Shown: positions 53,981 through 64,000 of the stretch, in pieces
How the letters are laid out: each line of letters starts with the position of its first letter
Numbering within the stretch: position 1 is the stretch's first letter
From: Ophiobolus disseminans
Lineage: Eukaryota > Ascomycota > Dothideomycetes > Pleosporales > Phaeosphaeriaceae
Direction: 5' to 3'
Assembly: GCA_010093685.1 (NCBI GenBank)
Contig: MU006227.1
Location: forward strand, 746,154 to 810,153
Length of the DNA stretch: 64,000 bases
Translations under genes and position numbers: made by a program
The notes under the pieces: generated by a model
The model's database searches: none
The model's input: the letters and a program-made list of their open reading frames with translations, nothing else
What the model was told of the DNA's origin: nothing

Positions 53981-55849
53981 ATGGCCTCGAATTCGGCATC
54001 CTCACACAGTTTCCAGAAGCTCAAAATCGACACCACCAGCCCGAAGCCGGCCCTCTCATCTTTCGCCTCGATCCCACGCACTTCGCGCACCCCACAGAAC
54101 GACCATGAGCAGTCGCAGTCAGAACACGACCACGCTACCACTGAGGCACGACCCATAGGCGGGGCATCCTCCAGGCGTGGCCATCATGGCTCCAACGGAC
54201 ATGCAGTGCCATACGACCTCGCCGTCGGTAGCAGTGGGAGTGATGAGGAGGGCTTCAATATCGCCCAATTCAGGCAGCGCACCACTTCAATAAGCTTCAG
54301 CAATCAGGTGCGCCTTGATACGGGTGACACGCTCGCCCTCGAAGTCCCTATCCCCAAGTCGCTCTCGCGCCATTCCCACACGCCCGACAGCGGTAGCTTC
54401 TCTGACCACGAGTATCTCGAAATGCCCTTCCACAAGCGCCAGCCCCTGCAGCATCGCGTTGGGATCCCACGATACCCACTTCTACAGACAACCGTGGACG
54501 ATCTGGCTGAGCGCTCCGAATACAATGACCAGGTCGCGTCGCTGACCTCCGACACCACTGCATCGCCCCCGCTTGAAGAGGCACGCACGCCCCTCGAGAC
54601 GCCCACCGAATACATGCTTCCTCCAGGGGCTGCTATGTCGCCCGTCGAGTTGCCGGGGTTTTCCCCACGACGCGGGCCCCCTGCACGGAGTAGGAGCTAT
54701 CGATCTGAGATAGGCGAGGACACCGGCTCGCGAAGAGTTAGTCGCCGTTCATCGACCCGTTCGGGCCGGTCTCTGTCGTCCATGTCGCCGGCTGCGTCCT
54801 TCCTGGCACGCTACAAGCCCACGGAAGCTTCCATCAAGCCCAGTGAACAAGACGATGAGGGCCAAGGCATCGGCTACAACAGCGAGTACATTATCGGAAA
54901 GCAGATTGGCTATGGTGGCTTCAGCATCGTCAAGGAGGTCACGTCTATGGAGGATGGGAAACCCGTGGTCAATGCGGTGAAGATCGTGCGCAAGCAGCAA
55001 CGCCAGAAGTCCGAGTTTGAGAACGAGCAGATCCAGACCCAGTTTGATCACGAGGTTGAGATCTGGCGATTCTTACGACACGCCTACATTCTTCCGCTAC
55101 TCCGAGTATACACAACGGATTTTGCTACCTTTTGCATCACCAAGCTGAACAAGGGTGGGACGCTGTTCGACTTAGTGCGGGACACTAGGCGCAGCAAAAA
55201 AGCAGGGCTGCCAAAGCATTTAGTCAAGCGCTATACTTTCCAACTAGCGTCGGCAATGCGCTATCTACACAACGATGTCCAGGTTGTCCATCGTGACATC
55301 AAACTGGAGAACTGTCTTGTGGACATGACGGTACCAAATGCCGAGACGGATGGTGGCGACGTCCTCCTCTGCGATTTTGGTATGGCAGATTTCATCGTCA
55401 GCGATCAACGCGATGGCCCGGAACCACACTCGATTGGCGACAATCAGAACATTGGCCCTGCCGAAACTAGCACCTCTGTCCAGGGCAGCCTGCAATATGC
55501 AGCTCCCGAGCTGTTCAACGCGGCCGGGCCTGTTTTCTCCCCAGTTGCGGATATCTGGGCGTTCGGTGTAGTTTTGTACGCGCTGCTTACCGCGAGTCTG
55601 CCGTTCAACGAAGGTCTTGATATCAAGACGACGGCAAAGATTCGGGAAGGCACGTGGGATGAGGAGGCTGTTCGCAACGCCGAGGCAGTCAAAGAGGGTG
55701 GCATCGAGGATGTCTTGGCCCTCTTGAAGGGCTGTCTCGATTTGGACGTTGAGAAGCGATGGACCGTTCACGATATCCTTGAGTGCGCGTGGCTGCGTGA
55801 TTGCCAGCACTTCGAGAGGACATCTTGTCCCTGGGTCGCCGACTCGTAA
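53981..55849 (+). CDS. Serine/threonine protein kinase with long disordered N-terminus
   Basis: An intronless frame of 622 residues from ATG 53981; longer in-frame starts upstream have no protein-like sequence. The N-terminal ~300 residues are Ser/Thr/Pro-rich with many possible phosphosites. The kinase domain (~305-610) has the Gly-rich loop IGYGGFSIVKEV, Lys334 in AVKIVRK, the catalytic loop VHRDIKLENCLV (Asp439), DFG Asp465 (LLCDFGMADF), a long activation segment rich in acidic residues, APEL, and the DIWAFGVVLYALL helix. All catalytic residues are present, so it should be active. RDIKLEN places it near CAMK-like fungal kinases. I cannot assign it to a named yeast kinase. The insert between DFG and APEL is unusually long. 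Confidence 0.88.
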   Translation: MASNSASSHSFQKLKIDTTSPKPALSSFASIPRTSRTPQNDHEQSQSEHDHATTEARPIGGASSRRGHHGSNGHAVPYDLAVGSSGSDEEGFNIAQFRQRTTSISFSNQVRLDTGDTLALEVPIPKSLSRHSHTPDSGSFSDHEYLEMPFHKRQPLQHRVGIPRYPLLQTTVDDLAERSEYNDQVASLTSDTTASPPLEEARTPLETPTEYMLPPGAAMSPVELPGFSPRRGPPARSRSYRSEIGEDTGSRRVSRRSSTRSGRSLSSMSPAASFLARYKPTEASIKPSEQDDEGQGIGYNSEYIIGKQIGYGGFSIVKEVTSMEDGKPVVNAVKIVRKQQRQKSEFENEQIQTQFDHEVEIWRFLRHAYILPLLRVYTTDFATFCITKLNKGGTLFDLVRDTRRSKKAGLPKHLVKRYTFQLASAMRYLHNDVQVVHRDIKLENCLVDMTVPNAETDGGDVLLCDFGMADFIVSDQRDGPEPHSIGDNQNIGPAETSTSVQGSLQYAAPELFNAAGPVFSPVADIWAFGVVLYALLTASLPFNEGLDIKTTAKIREGTWDEEAVRNAEAVKEGGIEDVLALLKGCLDLDVEKRWTVHDILECAWLRDCQHFERTSCPWVADS

Positions 55850-57630
55850 TGGACGCTCATGTACGATTTTCCTTTACGCATTTCTTTTGGGTCACAGATG
55901 GGGTTCGCCTGCATTCAGTTTTCGGATACCCAGTTTCGCTCAGCTCATTCTTGCCTGTTTTCTTCATCATCAACCGACATCTGTGATTTGGTTTTTCTCC
56001 TTGGATACCCTGCTTTGGTTTTATTTTTGCATGGCGTTTGCGATCAAAAAGGGCGGGTTGGTTATGAAGGTCATGGTGTATTGATATTTGCTTGCATCGC
56101 TGTAAAATCATGGGCAACCCCCGAGATTGGGACCCTTGTACCAGGACGTAGTACACGTAATACTAAAATTTACCACACGTGGCATCCATCTTGCACGAGC
56201 TTTGCTAGTCACATCATGTCCGTACTTTGTCGGTTTGTCCTACTGATCGCCTGGGACTCGGTGCACCCACGTCTTCTTAAGAGTGCTCGTAGAGGTCTGA
56301 TGACCCTGGAACACTCTTCGTAAATGACAGACGTTACTTCGTTAGCGCACCTACTTTGATTTCCCCAGCCGTTGACAGCGCCTTCCCCTTAAAGACGGTA
56401 CGCTTGCAGGGGTCCATTCAAAGCGCAACACACGACCATCGCTTTCTCTCTTTCTTCACACATCCAACATGCCACGCTCAAACTTGGACGTCCCACGCGA
56501 TCGTTTCGTGCTACCTACCCCATCTGTTCGCTTGCCTAGCTTCGTCCGTTCGCATGGCCACCCGTGCTGTGCGAGGACAGCGCACGCCCGTCTGACCGGA
56601 GGCGATGGAGCTCGATCGCACTTGTACGCTCCAACACTGCGATGAGACGTCATGGGGACTGTGGAGAACGACTCAAACCAGCAATAGAAGCCAATGGCAC
56701 TGGCATTGTTGTCCAGGTTGACGCCAATGCCAAACTAGGAAGCGGCTGTAGTTGCTTGTCGGGAATGTCATCAGCGTTGGATACAATCGCATTTCGATGC
56801 CGTCCGTGTTCGTGTTGAATTCGATATGTTCAGCCTGGTCGGGTGTGGCTAACGACTGGAATGTGCTAGGGGTATATGCTTAGTTGGTGCGAGGGCGGCA
56901 TATGCTTACACCCCGTCAATTTCAGGTCCTTGACAGCGGACAGGCAAACCTGTGATTCAAGACCGAGAACGCCTCCCACAGAAGATTCCATACGCATACC
57001 AGAGTGATAAGCAATTTATGATTGCTTCTTCGACCACTGAACGCCAGTACGATGTCTTGTTGGACAGACAGATAAAGTCTCCTTAAGAAAACCATGAAAA
57101 TCGAGCGTTCGGCAAGCGGTTTGACGCCTACTGCCTCCAAATCCTCGGATCCCATCTCCATACTAGCCTCTTTTGGCTGGAGTCTGCAGTGTCTTTGCTC
57201 AGGCTTGCTCCCTCCTGCAGGAAGGCTGTTAATCGACGTTCGAACGCAACCCCACATACTCCTGTCTGCTTTAGAAAACGATACGGTGGATGTATTAACC
57301 GTTTAGTCAAGGTAATGTGAAAGCATTCAGGATCAACTAACAGCACGTGGCCCGCGAGTGATACCTTTAGGGCAGCGCCCGACAGAGTTCCGCTTAGACC
57401 TGTTCTCGAATTACGTAGCTCATCCTAGCCGCTGATATTCACCCCGAATTCGGCTCCATCATGTGGTGTTTTGTTTACAGCCCCTGCAAGACTAAGGCTA
57501 AGCATGAGCCGGGCCTCGCAAACAACCGACCCACTTGTGCGCATATACTAAAGCACGCGCAGCCTTGGTTCATCTGTACCTCCACCTCCCCCTCGATTTC
57601 AAACCTCTACCCAAGAGACAATTGCCGGCC
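55850..57630. other. Long intergenic region, no gene seen
   Basis: About 1.8 kb between the kinase and the glutaminase gene. I find no frame with a protein-like reading or splice partners on either strand. It likely holds the kinase 3' end and a long gtaA promoter. Confidence 0.45.
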
Positions 57631-59892
57631 ATGCAGCTTTCCTTCTTAGTTGCTTTGAGCGGCCTTCTCTCCGTAGTTGCTGCTGCCACGTTCAATTCGA
57701 CCTTCTCTCCAGCGCGACCTCCAGCAATTCCGCTCGCCGTGAAGAACCCATACCTGAACGTTTGGTTGCCAGTAGGATCTTCTGAGAAACGCGGAGGGCT
57801 TCTTCCAGGTCAATGGCCAACGTTCTGGCGGTGAGTAGCCTGTGTGCGTAACAAGTCGACATTCCTAACATCCGATAGCGGAGAGCGCATTGGTTGGACT
57901 GGTATGGTTCGCGTTGATGGCAAGACGTTTGCTTGGATGGGTGCTCCGCTCGATATTGCAAGCGCAGAGCAGATCTCTGCCGAGTACACTTCCACGGCCA
58001 GCATTTTCGCGATTCACGCGGATGACAAGGTCTCCATCAAAGTCACCTTCCTCTCGCCGCTCACTCCAAGCGACTTGAAGCGCCAATCACTGGTCTTCTC
58101 GTATATGAAAGTGGAAGTCGCGTCCATCGATGGCTCCGACCATGAGGTTCAACTATACACTGACATAAGCGCTGGTACGTTGAAACTAGCCAGGTATGGT
58201 GATAACGACTAACAAACAGCAGAATGGGTATCCGGTAATCGTAACTCGAAGGCGGAGTGGAGCTACGGTACCGCGCCGGACGGCATCAGCTACCATAAGG
58301 TGTGGAAGCAAGAGCAATTAGTCTTCCACGAATATGAGGATCGCGGAGAGTGGGGTAATATCGTATGTTGACGTTTTGCTGCATTCAATCACATGACTGA
58401 CCTGTTCCTGAAGTACTACGCTACCGACTCTGGGCACGGCTATACCTACCAATCCGGTGCAGACCGAGACGTGCGCGGTAATTTCACCAGCTCCGGGAAG
58501 TTGAGTAACTCTAAAGACACCAATTTCCGCGCCATCAACGATCGTTGGCCTGTTTTCGCTTTTGCGATCGATCTTGGTTCTGTGGACTCCGAAGCCACAT
58601 CGAATCTATTCTCGATTGGCCTTTGTCAGGACCCGGCTATCCAATTTCTGGGCAAAGACGGATTGCGCAATGTTCCATCACTCTGGAAGGATTACTTCAA
58701 GGATGACGTGTCCGTGTTGTCCTTCTTCCACAAGGACTATTCCGAGTCAAGTCAGCTCTCCGCGGAGTTGGACGCCAAAATCGCTGAAGACTCTACGAAT
58801 GCAGGCGGTGATAATTACGCACTAATGACCACGTTGGCAGCTCGTCAAGCCTTTGGCGCGACCCAGCTTGTAGGGACAAAAGACAAACACTATATGTTCC
58901 TGAAAGAAATATCCTCCAATGGAAATACGCAAACCGTTGATGTCATCTATCCAGCGTCCCCCATTTTCCTTTACACCAACCCAGAGTTGCTGAAACTCAT
59001 GCTGGATCCTCATTTCGAGAACCAGGAGAACGGACATTACCCCCACTTGTCCGCTATTCACGATTTGGGTTCCAATTACCCGAATGCCACTGGACATACA
59101 GACGGCAAAGACGAGGAAATGCCGGTTGAAGAATGCGGCAACCATATGTTTATGGTCCTAGCGTATGTCCAGTACACCGGCAACACTGATTATATCAAGG
59201 ACCATTACCCGATCCTCAAACAGTGGGTTGAGTTTCTCGTCCAATTCAGCCTTATTCCCGCCGAGCAATGGTCGACGGATGATTTTGCCGGGAAGCTGAC
59301 CAACCAAACCAACCTAGCACTGAAGGGCGTCCTTGGTATCGAGGCGATGTCGCGGATGTCAGAAATAATTGGTGAGACCGATGACGCACAAAGTTACACC
59401 GAAATTGCGCACGACTACATCACCAAGTGGCAGGAGTATGGAATGAACATGGCCGACGACCCAAAGCACTCGATGCTCCAATACAACAACCCCGCCTCGC
59501 ACGGCCTGCTCTACAACCTCTACAACGATAGGCTTCTGGGCCTCAACATCGTCCCGCAGGAAATTTACGACATCCAGTCCGACTTTTACCCAACTGTTAG
59601 GGAGATGTACGGCGTCCCGCTCGATACCCGTCACGACTACACCAAAACTGACTGGGAAATCTTCTGCGCGGCCATCGCGTCCGACTCCACCAAGAAGATG
59701 TTCATCGATGATGTGGCAAGTTGGATCAACGAGACGCCTTCGAACAAGCCCTTCTCGGACCTCTACGGGGCCGCGAAGGGAGAACAGCCCACAAGCGGGA
59801 TTGACTTCAAGGCGAGACCTGTGGTGGGAGGCATCTTTGCGCTTTTGCTTCTTGACAGCGAGGGGTATACTGCGCCTCTCAAGCCTGCGTGA
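57631..59892 (+). CDS. gtaA: Secreted glutaminase A
   Basis: Four exons (57631..57830, 57879..58174, 58223..58362, 58414..59892) encode 704 residues, the normal size for fungal GtaA. It hydrolyses glutamine to glutamate outside the cell. A signal peptide (MQLSFLVALSGLLSVVAA) is followed by the family N-terminal block FSPARPPAIPLAVKNPYLNV and the LPGQWPTFWRGERIGWTGMV segment joined across intron 1. The DUF4965/DUF1793-type helical domain includes the ENGHYPHLSAIHDLGSNYPN and EEMPVEECGNHMFMVLAYV blocks and the end region near FKARPVVGGIFALLLLDSEG. Several NxT/NxS sites are present. Intron 2 ends in a tandem CAGCAG acceptor, so a one-residue variant is possible. Confidence 0.95.
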
Positions 59893-60186
59893 GTTCTGCT
59901 TTTGCTTTGGTGTCTTGTTGTTGTCTTCGCGTTTGTGCTTTTACTGATTTTCATGCGCGCGTGAAGACGGAACGGGACGAGGGGTGGGAATGACACTGGA
60001 GATGGGAAGACGAATGATAGAAAGAATGGAGGTGTGAGGCTATACAGGGTTACATATCGTGGGTGAGCACGGCTGTTATGACGGCGTTAATGATGCTCGC
60101 GCCTTGACTCCTGCATTCTCGCATTCACGACATGCTACATGCTTTACAGATACGACTAATGAAACCTCACGACTTGCATGACATCC

Positions 60187-60741
60187 TCACTTCTTCTTCC
60201 CCTTTCCATTCTTCTTATCCTTCTCTTCTTTCTCTTTCTCCCCGTCTTTCCCATCCTTCTCCTTCTTCCCCTCCTCTAAATTCTCCAACGCCTCATTCGC
60301 ATCTACATTCCCCTCATACTCCACATCCTCCACCCACTGCTTCATAATGAAAAGCTTCCACACCGCCCACCCCGTCCCCGCAAGCACAATCCCCGTCCAC
60401 ACAACGCTCTTCACAATGCCCCATACCGTGATGTGCGCAATGGTCTTGAGCCATGGCGTGACGAGGTACTTGCGCTCGTACTTCGATGTCGTTAGCCCAA
60501 ACGGAGCAGGGAGAATGGGGAAATGAGGGTGGGAAGGTACCTCCAAATCCGGATTCACACAATACAACACGGCGATCAGCGCAAGCAAGATCAGGAACAA
60601 GAAAAACACAGTCAGGACTTGTATCACCGCCAACAAAATCGAAATATCGCGTGTCGTGCGTAGGACTTTGAAGCCCGCGGCGACGAGCGGAGTAACTTGC
60701 TCGAATGCGGCGTTGATTTGACGCGAGTAGGGTATGCCCAT
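60187..60741 (-). CDS. Small membrane protein, family not recognised
   Basis: The proposed structure is two exons (60741..60541, 60480..60187), 164 residues. The 60-base intron (60540..60481) has a GTACCT donor, a GGCTAACG branch site and an AAG acceptor. It is a multiple of three with no stop, so retention would give a 184-residue form. A first hydrophobic helix (LLAVIQVLTVFFLFLILLALIAVLY) and a second (VVWTGIVLAGTGWAVWKLFIM) are clear, separated by a basic loop (YERKYLVTPW). The C-terminus is a Glu/Lys-rich charged tail ending KKNGKGKKK, probably cytosolic. Family unknown; a conserved filamentous-fungal membrane protein is likely. Confidence 0.68.
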   Translation of the reverse strand: MGIPYSRQINAAFEQVTPLVAAGFKVLRTTRDISILLAVIQVLTVFFLFLILLALIAVLYCVNPDLEVPSHPHFPILPAPFGLTTSKYERKYLVTPWLKTIAHITVWGIVKSVVWTGIVLAGTGWAVWKLFIMKQWVEDVEYEGNVDANEALENLEEGKKEKDGKDGEKEKEEKDKKNGKGKKK

Positions 60742-61354
60742 GACTCGAAGATTGCAAAAGATTGGAATCAACAGGTAAAGAGATCAGATGGGGAAAAGGG
60801 ACGTTTTGACCCCGCAAAACGATCTTACGCATCCTATATGCACGATTACCGTCGACCAGGTGCCAGGTTCGAACGACGGGATGGGAGCGCTGACGTCATG
60901 GTTGGCGTGTGGAGGGGAGGAAGCAGGGGTGAAGGGCGTTGCAGCCAATCAGATGCGGGGTGCAGGTTCGTGCATCGTGGGCTGCGTGGAAATTAGTGGG
61001 CGACAGATTTATTTTCCTTGGTGCGCATAGTGTTGCGGCGTGTGGCATTGATTGGTGAAGTGCTTTCTCTAAGTGAAGTCACTAATATTGACCTGGTAAC
61101 TGTGAAAGCGAACGTGATGATCTCTAAATATGAGAAGTATTGCAATGTCAAAGTTGAGCAATTCAACCGTTAGAAAATCTACTGGTCACTCGGTGTAAGT
61201 AAACTTCTCGCATCAAGACAAAATAGATACATTGTATTAGTCTATTTCATCGTCTAAGCTACGCGATCATATTACTCCCCTCGTATAACTGCAATCTCCG
61301 AGATTGCTCATCCGGTGGGACAGAACTTCTGTCTTTCCTCATCCTCGACCTTCC
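60742..61354. other. Intergenic region, no gene seen
   Basis: A 613-base spacer with the promoter of the small membrane protein and the 3' end of the SDR gene. Its right half is AT-richer than its surroundings. Confidence 0.45.
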
Positions 61355-62116
61355 TCACCACGGAAGCGTAGTACTGTCGTAGTTCTGGAACGTTCCACCA
61401 ATGTCCCTGTTTGCCTTGTCAAGAGTTTTGAGCATGCCCTCAACACTCTCTTCAATGGTAATTGCCCCGAGAGCTTTGAAATCTACATCTGGATCCATAC
61501 TAGCCGCCATATCCGTCAGCACCAAGCCCGGATGCGTGACATACGCCGTCAGCCACGGCTCATCGAAGTGAATACGCCTGACAGCCCAGTTCAAAGCGGC
61601 CTTGCTCAGGCCGTAAGGGCTGAATTTGGGCGGAAGAAAGGCTAGGTGTTCTTGGATGCCCATGCTGCCAATGGCCGTGGAGATGGCGAGGAAAATGGGG
61701 TTTCCAGACTTGCTGGCTTGCAGCAATGGCTTGACGGCTTGGAAGAGCAGGATAGGCCCAATGGTGTTGACGTTGATGTGGTCGCGGAGTGCTTCAACAG
61801 TGGTATTGGCAATGGTAGTGCCGGAGTGGCCGATACCTGCGTTGGCGATTACAATGTCAAGAGACGTGATGCCATGTTCCGACTGGAGCTGAGCGATTGC
61901 TTCCTTGGGGTCGGATTCAGAGGCTGAGTCGAGCTTGACGAGGATCAGCTTGGAGCCAGATCCCTTTGGTAGAGACCCAAGCGCCGACTTGGATTTCGCG
62001 ACATCTCGAACTGCGGCAATAATGGTGGTATTGGGTCGCTGTAACAGAGTTGATGTGAGCCCTTCGCCAATGCCGCGATTGGCTCCGGTAATGAGGTACG
62101 TTAGAGATGATGACAT
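61355..62116 (-). CDS. Short-chain dehydrogenase/reductase (classical SDR)
   Basis: A single exon of 253 residues from ATG 62116. Coenzyme motif TGANRGIG (residues 10-17), NAG (92-94), and the catalytic Tyr168-x3-Lys172 (SPYGLSKAAL) with Ser around residue 146. Arg after Asn in the first loop suggests NADP(H) preference. It resembles aflatoxin-type ketoreductases (norA/sniffer-like group). The substrate is unknown. Its neighbour is a toxD/LovC-like reductase on the same strand; two redox enzymes alone do not make a biosynthetic cluster. Confidence 0.92.
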   Translation of the reverse strand: MSSSLTYLITGANRGIGEGLTSTLLQRPNTTIIAAVRDVAKSKSALGSLPKGSGSKLILVKLDSASESDPKEAIAQLQSEHGITSLDIVIANAGIGHSGTTIANTTVEALRDHINVNTIGPILLFQAVKPLLQASKSGNPIFLAISTAIGSMGIQEHLAFLPPKFSPYGLSKAALNWAVRRIHFDEPWLTAYVTHPGLVLTDMAASMDPDVDFKALGAITIEESVEGMLKTLDKANRDIGGTFQNYDSTTLPW

Positions 62117-62979
62117 TGTGAAATCTTCAGATCGGAGTGTGTTATGATAGTAGAAGTGTAGATGAAGCTGGGAGTGTTCTGATGGTTTCGAAGACACCCG
62201 TCGTCTCTTCTTATACTTGAAGAACAAAGGGAACGGAGTCGTAGAAAGACCCGACGCATTGATTAACAACCCATATTTCGAGCCGGAAGTCAATGGAGCC
62301 CGATCGATGCAAGGAAATGGATGCCACTAGGGTTATACGTCCGATGCGGACAAAAGGCGTGTCATTTTTGATGATTCAGGCGCACATACCTTTTGCTTCC
62401 AGGGTTTATGGTAACACAAGGGCTGGTGATTAGTGAACCAACTCTTTTGTCGCGTGATTTCTCACCACTGGGAGTATACGTTCAATTCAGACAAGGGTCA
62501 AGTCCTGTTTGACGATGTAGGCGTGTATACATTCGCCATGGGCCACAACCTCGGAAGGTGCTGGTGATTAGTGAACTAGCCTTTTCGCCACGCACTTACT
62601 AACCACTATCCTTGGTCGTCGCACGAACTCCAAACAGTGATTTTGGATTGAGTAGGCCAGACCGACAGTATCATTTCAAACTTGCTCCGCACTTTTTAAA
62701 ACGAAATGGGTCGTGGTAACGATACTTTGAGAATTTCGGATTGCACGATCACGTTGTATACTCGAGTCTTGACTGCCCAGGTTTGAAGAAAGGGGCTCAT
62801 TATGTATTGTGTATCTACATCGGCAGCTTGCGCTCAATTCGATCTTGCGACGATGAAAAAAGCAGAATATTGCGGACGGGGGTGTTGATCTGTCTTGCAC
62901 CATTCAACATATCTAGTCTACAGCGCCTAGTGTACAAAATATTTATCAGAGCGGCAAAAAACATGGAAGATTTCGAGTA
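62117..62979. other. Intergenic region with diverged tandem duplication
   Basis: A 863-base spacer between the SDR start and the 3' end of the reductase at the right edge. It contains a diverged ~138-base duplication (listed separately). No gene was seen. Confidence 0.45.
62360..62633. repeat. Diverged tandem duplication, period ~138 bases
   Basis: The 17-base block GCTGGTGATTAGTGAAC is identical at 62422-62438 and 62560-62576. Flanking sequence is similar on both sides (CTTTTGTCGCG / CTTTTCGCCACG after it; GATGATTCAGGCGCACATACC / GACGATGTAGGCGTGTATACA before it). Confidence 0.7.
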
Positions 62980-64000
62980 TCACAGAAACTGGACTACCAG
63001 CTTACTTCCAGATACCTTACCTGCTCGTAACTTCTCCAACCCCGGTAAAATTCCGTCAAACCCGCCAGCCTCTATGGTAGTAGGAAGCGGCTTCAGTGTC
63101 TCGACCAAGCTAGGAAGGCTTTTGTAAAACCGAACAAGAGCTTCACGATCAGCTGGCATGGCTGGAAACTTTGGCCCCACAGGGGGTAGCCACTGGAACG
63201 CTTTACCGAAGAGCGTATACGCCAGGATCATATCGTGCTCAATACCCTTCGTCTTCGGCTTCGCTGTTGGTAGCAGCGTGATCACCTTTCCGCTGTTCGT
63301 CCCAATAACGTCGTCGCACACACCACTTGAGATCCCCTCGGAAAAGCAGTCGACCGCCATCTTGATGTTGGGATTTTCCTTGAAGATTCGTTTCCCCACA
63401 CCTGACTCATGATAATCGTAGACTGTATCGGCACCATAGCTCTTGACGAGATCGAAAGAGTGTGGCGAGGCAGTTGTGACGACTGTACATCCAATCGAAT
63501 TGGCCAGCTGTATGGTGAACAGACCCGCAGACGTCGAACCCGCGTAGACAAAGATGACTGGTGACGTGGCAGGCTGTTGTTGACCAGGCTTATCGAGCCA
63601 GGGAAGTCCAAGCCGAACGTTGAGGGCCAGCATAGCGGTAACTGCTGAAACTCCATATACTGTAGCTGCGGAATCGTCCACGGTGTCGGGAACTTGCCAG
63701 ACAAGATCACTATCGGTCTTCAGATACTCGGCGAATGATCCTCGGTCCGGGAATAGACCACCGTGAACAGCACCAGCTACACGATCGCCAATCTTCCAGC
63801 TCCTTGCAGTGTTGTTGCCAACTTTGAACACTTCGCCGACAAAATCGCAACCCACGATGCTACCCGGAGGAGAGATTGCGTCAATGTGTTTGACATCCGT
63901 CGGATTGAGTGCGACTGCGCGCACCTTTACAAGTATCTCGTTATCGCTGATAGTTGGCACAGGGACGTCCTTCCAATGAGCTCGGTTGCTGTTGAGATTT
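62980..64000 (-). CDS. Medium-chain reductase, zinc-independent enoyl-reductase/toxD type, 5' end missing
   Basis: The frame is open from the right window edge to TGA at 62980; about 339 residues are visible and the start lies outside. Seen: the GroES-like part (ILVKVRAVALNPTDVKHID, GCDFVGEVFKVG, DRVAGAVHGG) with no catalytic zinc ligands in the usual Cys/His pattern; a nucleotide-binding site with VYAGSTSAGLFTIQLA in place of the common GxGxxG; and a C-terminal strand pair (LVVQFL). This is the pattern of LovC/ToxD-like trans-enoyl reductases and quinone-oxidoreductase relatives using NADPH. Which substrate it reduces is not readable. It is followed on the same strand by the SDR at 61355. 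Confidence 0.88.
   Translation of the reverse strand, partial: NLNSNRAHWKDVPVPTISDNEILVKVRAVALNPTDVKHIDAISPPGSIVGCDFVGEVFKVGNNTARSWKIGDRVAGAVHGGLFPDRGSFAEYLKTDSDLVWQVPDTVDDSAATVYGVSAVTAMLALNVRLGLPWLDKPGQQQPATSPVIFVYAGSTSAGLFTIQLANSIGCTVVTTASPHSFDLVKSYGADTVYDYHESGVGKRIFKENPNIKMAVDCFSEGISSGVCDDVIGTNSGKVITLLPTAKPKTKGIEHDMILAYTLFGKAFQWLPPVGPKFPAMPADREALVRFYKSLPSLVETLKPLPTTIEAGGFDGILPGLEKLRAGKVSGSKLVVQFL

Noticed and set aside
61355..64000. Secondary-metabolite gene cluster
   Set aside because: Only an SDR and a reductase are visible, with no synthase, transporter or regulator; the evidence is too thin within the window.

Overview
The window is nuclear DNA of a filamentous ascomycete (Pezizomycotina). 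Genes are dense, on both strands, and broken by short introns of about 45-80 bases with GTRNGT donors, CTAAC/CTGAC-like branch sites and YAG acceptors. Orthologues of classic fungal genes are recognisable: GEP4, SMD3, IRC6, PMC1, EBP2, TRS31, RNR2, RPC53, VAC8 and gtaA. A Dothideomycete is my best guess from the protein style; this is inference only. Every gene model was read by hand from splice signals and reading frames. No database was searched.

Layout. 0-9 kb: the end of an unnamed membrane protein, GEP4 (mitochondrial lipid phosphatase) divergent from SMD3 (spliceosome), an IRC6/p34-like trafficking protein, a methyltransferase divergent from a Rossmann-fold epimerase-like enzyme, and a 12-cysteine secreted protein. 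9-18 kb: a 984-residue Zn2Cys6 transcription factor with a GC-AG intron inside its zinc cluster, then a PMC1-type Ca2+-ATPase. 18-26.5 kb: an F-box gene with one in-frame stop, an unnamed protein, EBP2 divergent from an HSBP1-like gene, an ER protein disulfide isomerase, and TRS31. 26.6-39.8 kb: an accessory-looking island of coiled-coil proteins, a broken TFIIS-N-domain locus, a Cys-motif coiled-coil gene pair (one with an in-frame stop), a membrane protein with a duplicated 27-residue module, and a polysaccharide-lyase-like secreted protein. 40-56 kb: a WD40 protein of the WDR44 type, RNR2, a broken SET-domain gene, RPC53, VAC8 and a protein kinase. 56-64 kb: secreted glutaminase gtaA, a small membrane protein, a short-chain dehydrogenase and the end of a medium-chain reductase.

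Most conserved genes are ordinary housekeeping neighbours with no operon-like logic; several pairs share short divergent promoters. Two signals stand out. First, RNR2 carries perfect ACGCGT (MluI cell-cycle box, MBF site) motifs in all three introns (five copies), plus four in the upstream region. Second, at least four otherwise open genes contain single in-frame TAA/TAG codons at positions explained by CAA/CAG to TAA/TAG or TGG to TAG changes. That is the signature expected of C-to-T (RIP-like, CpA-context) mutation, and it is concentrated in the accessory genes.
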